From Halobacteriovorax sp. (GTDB taxonomy: Bacteria; Bdellovibrionota; Bacteriovoracia; Bacteriovoracales; Bacteriovoracaceae), in the NCBI GenBank assembly GCA_002686115.1, contig NZAF01000179.1, positions 1 through 35,611 of the forward strand: a stretch of 35,611 bases of DNA. Reading direction: 5' to 3'. The notes beneath the pieces were generated by a model. It did not search any database. It saw only the letters and a program-made list of their open reading frames with translations, and was not told the origin of the DNA. Each line of letters begins with the position of its first letter. Position 1 is the stretch's first letter. The position numbers and the translations under genes are program-made. Of the stretch, positions 1-7,684 are shown one piece after another.

Positions 1-452
1 CTTATATTATCAGAATAAGTCGATAGTTTTTTCTTATTTTCGACCTCTTCATTCATCGAAGACACAACATCATTAAAGCCATTACTATAACTTGTCACTA
101 GCTTATCTATTGTTTCAATTTCTTCTTTTGAAATTACTTCTGTATCAAATTCTTTAAGTCTTGAAATCTCGTCTCGAATAGATTCAATATTTTTTTTAAA
201 ACTACTTAAATATTTTTCATCTTTTTTAATAATGAAATATTTCTCATCCTTTCTCGCTTCAAGAAGTTTTGTAAGAAGAATTCTTACTTCATCTTTAACC
301 TTAAGTTCTCCATTAACTTTACTTTCATAAGCATTAGAAATATATCGAATCGTTAACACTGAATAGGTCATCGAAAGTGTCGTGATGACAAAAACAATAC
401 CTAGAGCTAGCCATGTTTTCATTTTAAAACTTAACGCTTTCCACATTTTCAT
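1..452 (-). CDS. Methyl-accepting chemotaxis protein-like sensor, N-terminal part (runs off the left edge)
   Basis: About 150 codons are visible, reading left from an ATG at 452-450 preceded by GAGG at 460-457. The product starts with a short basic segment (MKMWKALSFKMK), then one membrane helix (about residues 13-34, WLALGIVFVITTLSM), then a long charged alpha-helical region with the run RKDEKYFIIKKDEKYL. This is the look of the periplasmic four-helix-bundle sensor domain of chemoreceptors, and of some histidine kinases. The second membrane helix, HAMP and signalling domain would lie outside the window, so the class is inferred. A perfect FliA-type -10 element lies about 65 bp upstream of the start, which favours a chemoreceptor in the motility regulon over a kinase. 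It is divergent from the dCMP deaminase gene. Confidence 0.6.
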   Translation of the reverse strand, partial: MKMWKALSFKMKTWLALGIVFVITTLSMTYSVLTIRYISNAYESKVNGELKVKDEVRILLTKLLEARKDEKYFIIKKDEKYLSSFKKNIESIRDEISRLKEFDTEVISKEEIETIDKLVTSYSNGFNDVVSSMNEEVENKKKLSTYSDNI

Positions 453-516
453 AGGGCCTCTTTCTTTGATTAAATACGCGTATTTTATTTATTTTAGCAT
501 TATAAATGTATAGTTT

Positions 517-524
517 TTATCGGC
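517..524 (-). promoter_or_regulatory. FliA (sigma-28)-like -10 element in front of the chemoreceptor-like gene
   Basis: On the minus strand this reads GCCGATAA, identical to the flagellar sigma-28 -10 consensus. The -35 side is poor: at the usual 15-base spacing it reads CAAG where TAAA is expected. The position gives a leader of about 55-60 nt before the ATG at 452, which is sensible. It lies in the 123-bp gap between two divergent genes. The call rests on one exact 8-base match in a good place. Confidence 0.42.
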
Positions 525-575
525 ATAAAGTTCATATTTCTTGCCATTAAAGGAGCAGAAAGATAAATTTCTTAT

Positions 576-1118
576 ATGGACAAAAATACTACAGATTACA
601 AAGAAAACTATATCCAAGCTAAAAGTGCGGTTAATTGGGATGAATACTTCATGTTTCAAGCAATTATGGCGAGTTTTAAAAGTAAAGACCCTGCGACAAA
701 GGTTGGCTGTGTATTTGTTGACCAAAACAATCACCAAATTACATTTGGCTATAACGGTTTTGTAGCGGGAATTGATGAATCAAAACTTCCTTGGGGTAAA
801 CTTAAAACAGCTCCCCTAGAACATCAAAAATATGGGTACGTTGTTCATGCGGAAGCAAATGCAATTCTTCATAGCCCCGGCTCTTTAAAAGAATCAAAGT
901 GCTACGTAACTCTCTTCCCATGTCATGAATGCGCTAAACTTTTAGCGTCATCCAAAGTTCAAGAGATTATCTATCTCCAAGATAAGCATCAAGGGACTGA
1001 ATCAAACACTATTGCTAGAAAAATATTCGATCTAACAAATATTAAATACCGTCAATTAAAACTAGCCCCAGAGAAGATAGAACAGCTAACCGATCATTTT
1101 AAACTAATGACGGAATAA
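576..1118 (+). CDS. dCMP deaminase-family protein (zinc-dependent cytidine/deoxycytidylate deaminase)
   Basis: This 180-residue protein carries both zinc-site signatures of the cytidine/deoxycytidylate deaminase fold: HAE at residues 91-93 (His ligand and catalytic Glu, in VVHAEANAIL) and PCHEC at 115-119 (two Cys ligands, C116 and C119). The family deaminates dCMP to dUMP, feeding dTTP synthesis, and includes the ComEB-type proteins. Length fits dCMP deaminases (about 150-190). The segment DPATKVGCVFVD and FGYNGFVAG also match the family, where a GYNG loop contacts the nucleotide. The ATG at 576 has an AAGGAG 21 bases upstream, farther than usual, so the start is not fully settled. Its last 20 bases overlap the convergent histidine kinase gene. 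Substrate (dCMP or a related nucleotide) is inferred from family likeness. Confidence 0.85.
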   Translation: MDKNTTDYKENYIQAKSAVNWDEYFMFQAIMASFKSKDPATKVGCVFVDQNNHQITFGYNGFVAGIDESKLPWGKLKTAPLEHQKYGYVVHAEANAILHSPGSLKESKCYVTLFPCHECAKLLASSKVQEIIYLQDKHQGTESNTIARKIFDLTNIKYRQLKLAPEKIEQLTDHFKLMTE

Positions 1119-1698
1119 AACTGGCTTCTTTTTTTAACTTAATTTCAAAAGTAGTGTGACCATTCTTTAAAAGATATCCAAGCTCCCCACTCATACTTTC
1201 AATATTTGCCTTGGCCACAGAAAGCCCAAAACCTAGAGAGTTATTTAGATCTGTTGAAGTAAAAAAGGGATCAAACATATTTTTTATAATGTGATCTTCT
1301 ATTCCTTTTCCAGAGTCAGAGATGAATAAACTATAATGAGACTCTTGATTTTCAATTGATATTGAAACCCATTTCTTTTCATTAACTGAAGCAAAGTCTT
1401 GAGCATTTTTTAAAAGGTTTATGAGAGACTGTGTTAACAATCCCTTATGACAAAGAGCACTTACATCAAATTCGCTCTTATTATAATTTAAATCAATTGA
1501 ATGATTTGCATAGCTTCTCTCTACGACTGTTATCGCCATCATGATTGCCTCGCCTATATTTGAGACTTCACAATTTTTATCTTTAATTTTTACTACATTA
1601 GACATTGTCTTAATTATTCGCCCTAATCTATTTGTAGTATTACTTAATTTTGAAAGAGTTTCATAAATATCTTTATCATTAATATTTTTTTTCTTCAA
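1099..1698 (-). CDS. Histidine kinase C-terminal half (HATPase_c), separated by a frameshift from its N-terminal half
   Basis: This frame encodes the ATP-binding half of a sensor kinase: N box (SLINLLKNAQDFAS), G1 box (ISDSGKGIE), F box (MFDPFFTST) and G2 box (GFGLSVAKANIESMSG). Its first 50 or so residues are the second helix of the HisKA dimerisation domain, whose first helix with the phospho-accepting His is in the upstream frame. It has no phospho-acceptor of its own. The only start codon near its N-terminus is a TTG at 1698 with no visible ribosome binding site, so independent translation looks unlikely. The two frames overlap by 20 bp across an A8 tract. I read both as pieces of one gene of about 429 residues, broken or joined by slippage. 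The 3' end overlaps the convergent deaminase gene. Confidence 0.8.
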   Translation of the reverse strand: MKKKNINDKDIYETLSKLSNTTNRLGRIIKTMSNVVKIKDKNCEVSNIGEAIMMAITVVERSYANHSIDLNYNKSEFDVSALCHKGLLTQSLINLLKNAQDFASVNEKKWVSISIENQESHYSLFISDSGKGIEDHIIKNMFDPFFTSTDLNNSLGFGLSVAKANIESMSGELGYLLKNGHTTFEIKLKKEASFIPSLV

Positions 1699-2389
1699 GA
1701 GTATTTGTTAGTCGATAAACTTGACCGTGAATCAGTTGTAAAGGGTTATTAATTTCATGGGCAATAGCCCCTGCCATCTCTCCAAGAGCGGCGAATCTCT
1801 CTGCTTGAGCATTCTTCTCTTGCTTCAATTGCATTTCATAAAATAACTTAGAACGTGATTCTTCTATATAATTTACTAGATAATTTAGAGTAGAAGAAAT
1901 GATGATCCAGCCAAAAAGAGTTCTAAATTCAAGAGGATCAAAAGGCTCTAGTGGAAATGAACTTAGACCATTTGACTTAATGACTATTACCGCAACGGAA
2001 ACCTCTATCACCATAAGCCCAAAAACAATCCAGGAGGTTTTTGAGTTGTAGAATACAGATGCCATGACTGGTAAGATCATAAACCACATAAGAGTTGGAG
2101 AAATAACCTGGCCAATGCTCACATACTTTAGAGGCAAATGGTAAAGCGAAATAAAAACTAAAAAATAAACTCTATTACGATGGCACTTAGAAAACTTTGA
2201 AAATTGAAATATGAGCAAGATGACAAGGGATGTCCCCTGTATCCAAAAACCGTGGGCCACCCCATCCTTTACATAATCAAGCATAACAAGAACAAAGGTT
2301 AACGGAATTAATATCTTTATTAATGACTCTGAAATGACACCTAAATACTCATCTTTAACAATTTTTTCCATAGATTCTCTCAACGACAT
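1679..2389 (-). CDS. Histidine kinase N-terminal half (membrane sensor plus H box), ends early after an A8 tract
   Basis: This 236-residue frame has about six membrane helices (roughly residues 20-175) without an obvious periplasmic domain, a short linker, then the H box GEMAGAIAHEINNPLQLIHG with the phospho-accepting His. It stops after NTLEEKKY, in the middle of the HisKA hairpin, right after eight A's. The missing part continues in the +1 frame. This is a membrane-integral sensor kinase feeding an unknown response regulator; no partner is adjacent. It follows the fbpABC iron-importer genes by 36 bp on the same strand and may be co-transcribed. An ATG at 2371 preceded by GAGAG is an alternative start; the ATG at 2389 has a weak ribosome binding site. 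Confidence 0.8.
   Translation of the reverse strand: MSLRESMEKIVKDEYLGVISESLIKILIPLTFVLVMLDYVKDGVAHGFWIQGTSLVILLIFQFSKFSKCHRNRVYFLVFISLYHLPLKYVSIGQVISPTLMWFMILPVMASVFYNSKTSWIVFGLMVIEVSVAVIVIKSNGLSSFPLEPFDPLEFRTLFGWIIISSTLNYLVNYIEESRSKLFYEMQLKQEKNAQAERFAALGEMAGAIAHEINNPLQLIHGQVYRLTNTLEEKKY
1685..1692 (-). other. A8 homopolymer at the frame junction of the split histidine kinase
   Basis: On the coding strand the junction reads CTT GAA GAA AAA AAA TAT TAA in the upstream frame and TTG AAG AAA AAA AAT ATT AAT in the downstream frame. Removing one A (A7), or adding two, joins the frames into LEEKNINDKD, which continues the HisKA helix without a gap. Possible readings are transcriptional slippage, a phase-variable tract, a true inactivating indel, or a base-count error in the sequence. 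Confidence 0.7.
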
Positions 2390-2425
2390 TTATCGGTGAA
2401 GGTTAAAGAAATATTATAGAAAAAA

Positions 2426-3037
2426 TTAAAGTGCAACGATCTTTCTTGGAATCGAAAATTCCTTATTCAATTGGTGTGTTACTTGGATTGAACTTATATT
2501 AAACTCATTTAAAAGCTCATAAGTTAAAAGCTCAAGCTCTTCTCTAAGCTCTGGATCCAAACTTGAAAAAGGTTCATCTAAAAGTACAAGCCTAGGTTTA
2601 GCGGCAAGAGTTCGAACAAGTGCAACTCGTTGCTGCTCTCCCCCAGACAATTCTCTTGGATAACTATTGAGCCTATTTTCTAGTTTAACTTTTCTAAGCC
2701 ATTCCTGCGCCTGAATGAGACGTGGATTTGCATACTCTACATTTTCTTTAATCGTCATATGAGGAAAAAGAGCATAATCCTGAAAAACCATACCAATTTC
2801 TCTTTCATGTGGTGCAACTACATTTGAGTCATCAAATAATGTTCTGCCACTTAACTTGATTTGTCCCTGATCAGGATTTTCTAATCCTGCGAGAATTCTT
2901 AGTAGAGTAGACTTGCCTCTTCCCGATGCTCCTGTAACTACTAAATGATCACCTTTCTCTAGAGATAGAGAGAAGTTCGAAAATATATTTTTCTTATTAT
3001 AAGAGAATGACATATCTAATATTTCTAAAAAACTCAT
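2426..3037 (-). CDS. fbpC: Iron(III) ABC transporter ATP-binding protein, FbpC-like
   Basis: ATPase of the ferric-iron importer. It shows Walker A (GASGRGKST, 36-44), Q-loop (VFQDYALFP, Gln86), ABC signature LSGGEQQ (130-136), Walker B VLLDEP (151-156) and the H-loop His at about 188. At 203 residues it is shorter than typical FbpC/PotA-type ATPases (about 340-360); it has only the nucleotide-binding domain and lacks the C-terminal TOBE/regulatory part. The ATG at 3037 directly follows the fbpB stop (TAG-ATG), with GGAGA inside the end of fbpB, so translation is probably coupled. Gene order fbpA-fbpB-fbpC supports the substrate call. Confidence 0.85.
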   Translation of the reverse strand: MSFLEILDMSFSYNKKNIFSNFSLSLEKGDHLVVTGASGRGKSTLLRILAGLENPDQGQIKLSGRTLFDDSNVVAPHEREIGMVFQDYALFPHMTIKENVEYANPRLIQAQEWLRKVKLENRLNSYPRELSGGEQQRVALVRTLAAKPRLVLLDEPFSSLDPELREELELLTYELLNEFNISSIQVTHQLNKEFSIPRKIVAL

Positions 3038-4564
3038 CTAATTTTCTCCAAGTCCCACTTTATCAAGTTTTTTTCCAAGTAGAAATAATGGAACAAGCCC
3101 TGACAGAAGGATAAAAAGTGCTGAAGGTGCAGACTCAACAAGTCTTTCATCACTTGCAAGAGTATAAATACTTACTGATAAAGTTTGAAAATTTAAAGGT
3201 GAAAGAATCATTGTTGCTGGAAGCTCTTTTAACACATCTACAAATACGATAACAAAAGATGTAAGCATCGCAGCCTTCGCATATGGAAAGTACAAGTCTT
3301 TACTCTTTTTAAAGAATGAACCTGTTTGCAAGTTTATATAAGACATTAAATTTCGAGGTATGTGCTCTTGTGAGGACCTGATATTTTCATAGGCAACTGC
3401 AAAAAAACGACAGACGAGACTATAAACCAATAACAGCTTTCCACCGACAACCAGACTCTTTCCTGCTAGATCATCTACATTTTGAAATACAACAATTATT
3501 GCAATCGCTATAATACTCCCAGGAATAGCATAGCCAAGGGCACTTAATCTGATTAAGAACCTACTAATCTTATTTTTAAAAAGAGAATGGCTAAAACCAT
3601 TAACAAGAGCGAGTGCCAGACAAATAAAGCTTACAATAAACGCCATCGAAAAACTGTTAAACAAGAGGCTCAAAAATTCACTGTTAAAATATTCATACCC
3701 ACCATGAACAGTAATTTGCTTGATACAATAACTAATTGGAAAAATAAATCCTATGAGAAATGGCGTTAATACAAAGATCATTAAAAGAGAATGATTTGTA
3801 AGACTAACTTCTTTTTCCTTTAGAAGCTTCATCTTTGAAGTTGTATTATAAAAACTCTTATTTCTTCTTCCCCAACTTTCAAGAAATAAACCTGAGGCCG
3901 TAAATAGAAGAAGAATCATACTTAAATTCACTGATGCTGGTAGAGAGTAAAAGCCAAACCAAGCTCTATAAATCCCTGTGGTAAAAGTATCTATTGCAAA
4001 GTGATCAGCAACACCATAATCATTTAAAGTCTCCATACAGACAAGACCGAGTCCAGCAGCATAATATGGGCGAATCCCTTTAAGTGTTATATGAAAAAAA
4101 GTATATAACGGTGAGCGCCCTAGAGTCAGAGAAGCCTCTTCTAAATCAATATTTCTAACTGAAAATCCTGCAAGACATGACATATAAACATATGGGTAAA
4201 GTGAAATACCCATCACAAAAGATGCCCAAAATATATTTCTAGTTGAAAAAGTAAATTGAAAAGTATCTACAAAGTAATAACCCAATAGATAACCAGGACA
4301 AGCAAAGGGTAACATCATGGCTACTTTTAAAAGAGATCTTTTCGCTATTTTAAAAGAAGACAATATATAGGCCGTACCTACTCCCCACAAACTTGCCCAA
4401 AAGCATGTAAGCACAAGGAGCATTAATGTGTTTGAAACATAATGAGAAAGAACTGTGTTAACAATATGAGAAAAGGTTTCATTATAACTAAAAGCCCCAC
4501 GCGAAGGTAGGGCCATCAAAGGTAAAATTAAAATCAAGCTTATTACAGAAGCAATGATTTTCAT
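3038..4564 (-). CDS. fbpB: Iron(III) ABC transporter permease, FbpB-like (fused double permease)
   Basis: A 508-residue inner-membrane permease with about 12 helices arranged as two halves, the usual build of FbpB/ThiP-type permeases in which one chain forms both halves of the pore. EAA-like loops that contact the ATPase are visible, for example DLEEASLTLGRSPLYTF in the first half. I chose the ATG at 4564, which lies 13 bases after the fbpA stop and is preceded by GGAGA, and begins with a clear helix (MKIIASVISLILILPL). The same frame is open to a TTG at 4633 inside fbpA, giving 23 more residues, but that start has no ribosome binding site. Middle gene of the fbpABC operon. Confidence 0.85.
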   Translation of the reverse strand: MKIIASVISLILILPLMALPSRGAFSYNETFSHIVNTVLSHYVSNTLMLLVLTCFWASLWGVGTAYILSSFKIAKRSLLKVAMMLPFACPGYLLGYYFVDTFQFTFSTRNIFWASFVMGISLYPYVYMSCLAGFSVRNIDLEEASLTLGRSPLYTFFHITLKGIRPYYAAGLGLVCMETLNDYGVADHFAIDTFTTGIYRAWFGFYSLPASVNLSMILLLFTASGLFLESWGRRNKSFYNTTSKMKLLKEKEVSLTNHSLLMIFVLTPFLIGFIFPISYCIKQITVHGGYEYFNSEFLSLLFNSFSMAFIVSFICLALALVNGFSHSLFKNKISRFLIRLSALGYAIPGSIIAIAIIVVFQNVDDLAGKSLVVGGKLLLVYSLVCRFFAVAYENIRSSQEHIPRNLMSYINLQTGSFFKKSKDLYFPYAKAAMLTSFVIVFVDVLKELPATMILSPLNFQTLSVSIYTLASDERLVESAPSALFILLSGLVPLFLLGKKLDKVGLGEN

Positions 4565-4577
4565 AAGGTAAACTCGC

Positions 4578-5591
4578 TTATCTCCAACTTGCCAGATCCA
4601 TAAGCTTAATGGCCTTAGGAGTGTTTTCTCCAATTTTCGTTAGAGAAAGTTGGTCAAATTTCATGTCTTGAAATTTTGCCATAAGACCAGTGATTTTAAC
4701 ATCTTTTCTTGCAGGGAATTCAAAATTTGCTTCAGCGAATTGCTTTTGAGCTTTCTTTGAAATCATATACTTTATAAAAGTTCGCGCATTCTCTAAATTT
4801 GGAGCATATTTACCAATACCTAAACCAGAGATATTGATATGCGCCCCTCTTCCACTCTGATTAGGAAAGATTAATTCAACATCTTTCATCACCTTAATGT
4901 CACTTTCTTTCTTTGAAGCCCACATCTTTCCAGCGTAGTAAGAATTTACAACGGCAATAGCTCCTTGACCGTTACCCATTGCTCTTAGCTGATCTCGGTC
5001 TCCACCTTGAGGTTTTCTTGCAAAGTTTTTGACAAATCCTTTAAGCCATTTACTTGTTTTTTCCTCACCATTATTTGCAACCATCGAAGCAATAAGAGAT
5101 TGGTTATAAACATTACTTGAAGATCTTATAAGGATTTTGTCCTTATACTTCTCATCATTTAGCTGCTCATAAGTCGTAATAGTAGAGGGATCAATCTTTG
5201 ATTTATTAACTGCAAGTACTCTTGCTCTAACACTTATTGCCGCCCATAGGTCATTCTTATCTTTTAGGTGTGACGGAATAGCCGAATCAAGTTCTTTCAT
5301 CTTCAATGGTTGTAAAAGATTATAACTTGCAGCTTTCCACAGATTACCAACATCAACAGTTAAGATAATATCTGCCCCTGCTTTTTCTTTTTGAATCTTT
5401 AACCTCTCTATTAATTGAGAAGCTTTCTTAATATAGACAAGATTTACTTTAATGCCTGATTCTTTTTCAAAATCTTTTAAGATTTCTTTATCAACTGGAT
5501 AATGTCGTGACGTGTAAAGATTTAGCTCTCCAGCTGCGATTGAACACATTGCAAACATCATAAAAACGAGTATCTTTGATATATTCTTCAT
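4578..5591 (-). CDS. fbpA: Iron(III) ABC transporter substrate-binding protein, FbpA/FutA-like
   Basis: A 337-residue periplasmic binding protein. It has a signal peptide (residues 1-20, cleavage likely after SIAA), and the mature chain begins GELNLYTSRHY, the classic opening of FbpA/FutA/SfuA proteins. Features of the ferric-binding family include the His-Tyr pair near residues 30-31 and the adjacent tyrosines Y218-Y219 in SYYAGKM, which bind Fe(III) in characterised members. The NISGLGIGK and NARTFIKYMISKKAQ segments also match the family. First gene of the operon, with AGGAG 6 bases before the ATG. A Fur-like sequence overlaps the promoter region upstream. Ferric iron as the ligand is inferred from the tyrosine pair and operon; a related oxyanion or metal ligand is less likely. 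Confidence 0.88.
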   Translation of the reverse strand: MKNISKILVFMMFAMCSIAAGELNLYTSRHYPVDKEILKDFEKESGIKVNLVYIKKASQLIERLKIQKEKAGADIILTVDVGNLWKAASYNLLQPLKMKELDSAIPSHLKDKNDLWAAISVRARVLAVNKSKIDPSTITTYEQLNDEKYKDKILIRSSSNVYNQSLIASMVANNGEEKTSKWLKGFVKNFARKPQGGDRDQLRAMGNGQGAIAVVNSYYAGKMWASKKESDIKVMKDVELIFPNQSGRGAHINISGLGIGKYAPNLENARTFIKYMISKKAQKQFAEANFEFPARKDVKITGLMAKFQDMKFDQLSLTKIGENTPKAIKLMDLASWR

Positions 5592-5629
5592 TAATTCTCC
5601 TATACATTTATAAGAATAAACTTGCTTAA

Positions 5630-5648
5630 ATATTGGTTCTCAATTATC
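5630..5648 (-). promoter_or_regulatory. Fur-box-like operator overlapping the fbpA promoter
   Basis: On the minus strand, positions 5648-5631 read GATAATTGAGAACCAATA, close to the Fur consensus GATAATGATAATCATTATC in the GATAAT start and the mirrored CA-TA end. The internal TTGAGA can serve as a -35, with TTTATT 17 bases on as a weak -10, about 30 bp before the fbpA ATG. Iron repression of an fbp operon through such a site is the standard arrangement; here it is an inference from a partial match. Confidence 0.4.
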
Positions 5649-5694
5649 GTACATGCAGTTTGAATGGTCAAACACCGGAAGTCTAGGAGCTTTA

Positions 5695-6168
5695 ATGAAA
5701 TTGTTTAGTTCTATTATCGTATCAATTTGTCTAATGTCTTGTGCCTCTTCAAAGAAGGCTCACATCACTATGGATAAATACAATAAAGACGCCTCAGAAA
5801 TTATTAAACTTGCAAAGAGTAATGCTGACAAAGAACTGGTTAAGAAAAAAGCACTTGATCTTATTGAGACTGCTACGACTTTGCTGAGGGAATATAAAAC
5901 TGAAAACCCTGAGTGTAACACAATGCTTAACTTTATGATTGAGTCGCGAAAAGAGATGACAAAATTATCATTAGAGAAAATTGAAAAAGATTTTCATGAA
6001 GGAGAAGCCCTACCTGCCGCTCCAGATAAGTGCTATGAGCCAAAAGAACTTATTATTCACCCAGCAACTGTTGTTATCTTAACCAATGTTAAATACAACG
6101 AAGAAGGTAGACATCAGATAGTTGAAGAACTTGAAGAAGTTATTGCTCACACTGAAGTTATTGAATAG
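5695..6168 (+). CDS. Small lipoprotein of unknown function
   Basis: A 157-residue product with a lipoprotein signal peptide (MKLFSSIIVSICLMSC; lipidated Cys at about 16) followed by ASSKKAHI. The mature part is mostly charged and helical (KKKALDLIETATTLLREYKT), has a conserved-looking Cys pair (PECNT and PDKCYEP), and ends in an acidic tail (IVEELEEVIAHTEVIE). I chose the ATG at 5695 because AGGAG sits 5 bases upstream and the lipobox then falls in the right place; the frame is open to an ATG at 5653 that would add 14 residues ahead of the signal peptide. I do not recognise the family. It is divergent from fbpA and shares the terminator region with flgE. Confidence 0.7.
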   Translation: MKLFSSIIVSICLMSCASSKKAHITMDKYNKDASEIIKLAKSNADKELVKKKALDLIETATTLLREYKTENPECNTMLNFMIESRKEMTKLSLEKIEKDFHEGEALPAAPDKCYEPKELIIHPATVVILTNVKYNEEGRHQIVEELEEVIAHTEVIE

Positions 6169-6171
6169 CCC

Positions 6172-6204
6172 AAAATAGAAAGGGGGCCCTGCAACAAGCC
6201 CCCT
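6172..6204 (-). terminator. Terminator of the flagellar cluster (after flgE)
   Basis: Read on the minus strand, AGGGGGC and GCCCCCT form a 7-bp GC-rich stem around a 10-base loop (6204-6181), followed by TTCTATTTT. It lies about 50 bases after the flgE stop and is the only strong intrinsic terminator seen at the end of the flagellar cluster. Confidence 0.65.
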
Positions 6205-6210
6205 GACTTT

Positions 6211-6231
6211 TAGCCTTCCTGGCTATTTTTT
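6211..6231 (+). terminator. Terminator of the small lipoprotein gene
   Basis: TAGCC-TTCCT-GGCTA followed by TTTTTT: a 5-bp stem, 5-base loop and T6 tract on the plus strand, about 40 bases after the lipoprotein stop. With the neighbouring minus-strand hairpin it makes a two-way terminator between convergent genes. Confidence 0.7.
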
Positions 6232-6251
6232 ACATTAAGAGTAACTTCCTA

Positions 6252-7532
6252 TTACCTCTTAATTTGGAAAATCTCTTGTAACATCTGATCAGCTGTAGAA
6301 ATCGTCTTCGCGTTTGCTTGGAAATTTCTTTGTGCTGTCATTAAATTAACAAATTCATTTGCAATATCAACGTTTGAAAGTTCAATTGATTTTGAAAGAA
6401 CTTCTCCACGTCCTGCTTCTCCTGGTTTACCCATTGCTGGTTGACCAGATTTTCTAGACTCTTTAAAAAGGTTTTTACCAACCTTAAAAAGACCTTCGTT
6501 ATTTTCAAATTTTGCGACTGCAATTTGAGCAACATCTCTAGCTTCACCGTTATCGTAAACTGCTGTTAAGATCCCATCATCGTTAAAAGAAAGTGATGTT
6601 AACGTTGCTGCTGATGCACCATCTTGAGTGTGTCTCGCGATAGCTGAACCAGAACCGTATTGAGTTGAAGCATCTGTACCGTCACCACCTTCAATGATTG
6701 ATTCACCAAAGTTAAAAGCAATCTTTTGATCAGGTGCTGCACCTTTATTAAAGTTAAATGAGTTTGAACCTTCACTTTCTTGTTGTAATTGACCTTTGTC
6801 ATTAAAGATAAGTGTACCTTGTGCCATTTGCATCATCTTACCTGGTTCTCCACCTTCTGCATCAGCTCCATCAACCATTGCACGGTAAGTCCAGTTATTA
6901 TCTTCATTTTTGTTATAGTAAAGAGTGACAAGTCTTGCTGTCCCCACATTATCATAAACAGTCATTGAGTGAGAAAAGTTAGATGTTTCTTCTGGCTCAA
7001 GAGGATTGAATTCTTTTACTTCAGCTCTTGAATCAAGGTTCATTGATACATTTACCTTTTCTGTAGCTTTCGCTGCGATTGTTGTATTACCAAGTCTGAT
7101 TGGACCTTCTTTAGTAGTTATCTTACCATCTTGATTGGCTTGAAAACCTCTTACTTTATATCCATCAGCATTAACGAGATTACCTTCTTTATCAAAGTGC
7201 ATTGAACCATCTCTTGTAAACCCTGGTCCAAATGGAGCATCAACTTTAAAGAAACCGTCACCTGCAATTGCAAGGTCAGTAATTGATTCTGTTCTTGTGA
7301 CATCACCTTGAGTCATTAGTGGTTTAATGTGTGAAAGCTTAACACCTGCACCAAACTGATCACCACCATCGATACCTCTTAATGATAAGGCTAAAACATC
7401 TTGGAATTCTGCTCTAGAAGCTTTAAATCCGTTTGTTCCTGAGTTGGCGATGTTATCAGATACGACACCCATTCCTTGTCCAACTGCGTTTAAACCAGAT
7501 ACACCAATGTTAAAAGATCTTAAAATACCCAT
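6252..7532 (-). CDS. flgE: Flagellar hook protein FlgE
   Basis: Structural subunit of the flagellar hook, exported through the flagellar type III system. The N-terminus (MGILRSFNIGVSGLNAVGQGM, then VSDNIANSGTNGFKASRAEFQD) and the C-terminus (LSNVDIANEFVNLMTAQRNFQANAKTIS) are the paired rod/hook-family helices; the middle holds the hook-specific D1/D2 region. Length 426 residues fits FlgE. The ATG at 7532 is chosen because AGGAGGG lies 8 bases upstream; an in-frame ATG at 7553 would begin before that site. It is the last gene of the cluster, 150 bp after the TIGR02530-type gene, and is followed by a strong terminator. Confidence 0.95.
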   Translation of the reverse strand: MGILRSFNIGVSGLNAVGQGMGVVSDNIANSGTNGFKASRAEFQDVLALSLRGIDGGDQFGAGVKLSHIKPLMTQGDVTRTESITDLAIAGDGFFKVDAPFGPGFTRDGSMHFDKEGNLVNADGYKVRGFQANQDGKITTKEGPIRLGNTTIAAKATEKVNVSMNLDSRAEVKEFNPLEPEETSNFSHSMTVYDNVGTARLVTLYYNKNEDNNWTYRAMVDGADAEGGEPGKMMQMAQGTLIFNDKGQLQQESEGSNSFNFNKGAAPDQKIAFNFGESIIEGGDGTDASTQYGSGSAIARHTQDGASAATLTSLSFNDDGILTAVYDNGEARDVAQIAVAKFENNEGLFKVGKNLFKESRKSGQPAMGKPGEAGRGEVLSKSIELSNVDIANEFVNLMTAQRNFQANAKTISTADQMLQEIFQIKR

Positions 7533-7684
7533 CCTATTGTCCCTCCTAGACATTAAATTCTAGTAGAGTGTGAAATGAAAAAGAGACTAAGTCTGAAACA
7601 AAAATTCCTTTTCTGCTTCAAGGTAAGTTTACAACGACGGGCAAACTTAAGAGGTTTCCGTTAGGACCAACCACTACCTTTTCA

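Noticed and set aside
1685-1692. Classical -1 ribosomal frameshifting at the A8 tract of the histidine kinase
   Set aside because: The heptamer A-AAA-AAA is in frame, but the downstream half lies in the +1 frame, so a -1 shift would not reach it. Loss of one A or gain of two is needed.
2390-2397. ACCGATAA on the minus strand as a FliA-type -10 for the histidine kinase
   Set aside because: It abuts the ATG at 2389, which would leave no leader or a start inside the gene; the match is also imperfect.
7624-7649. TAAGTTT-N12-AAACTTA inverted repeat upstream of flgE as a terminator
   Set aside because: The stem is AT-rich, the loop is long and no T tract follows on the minus strand.
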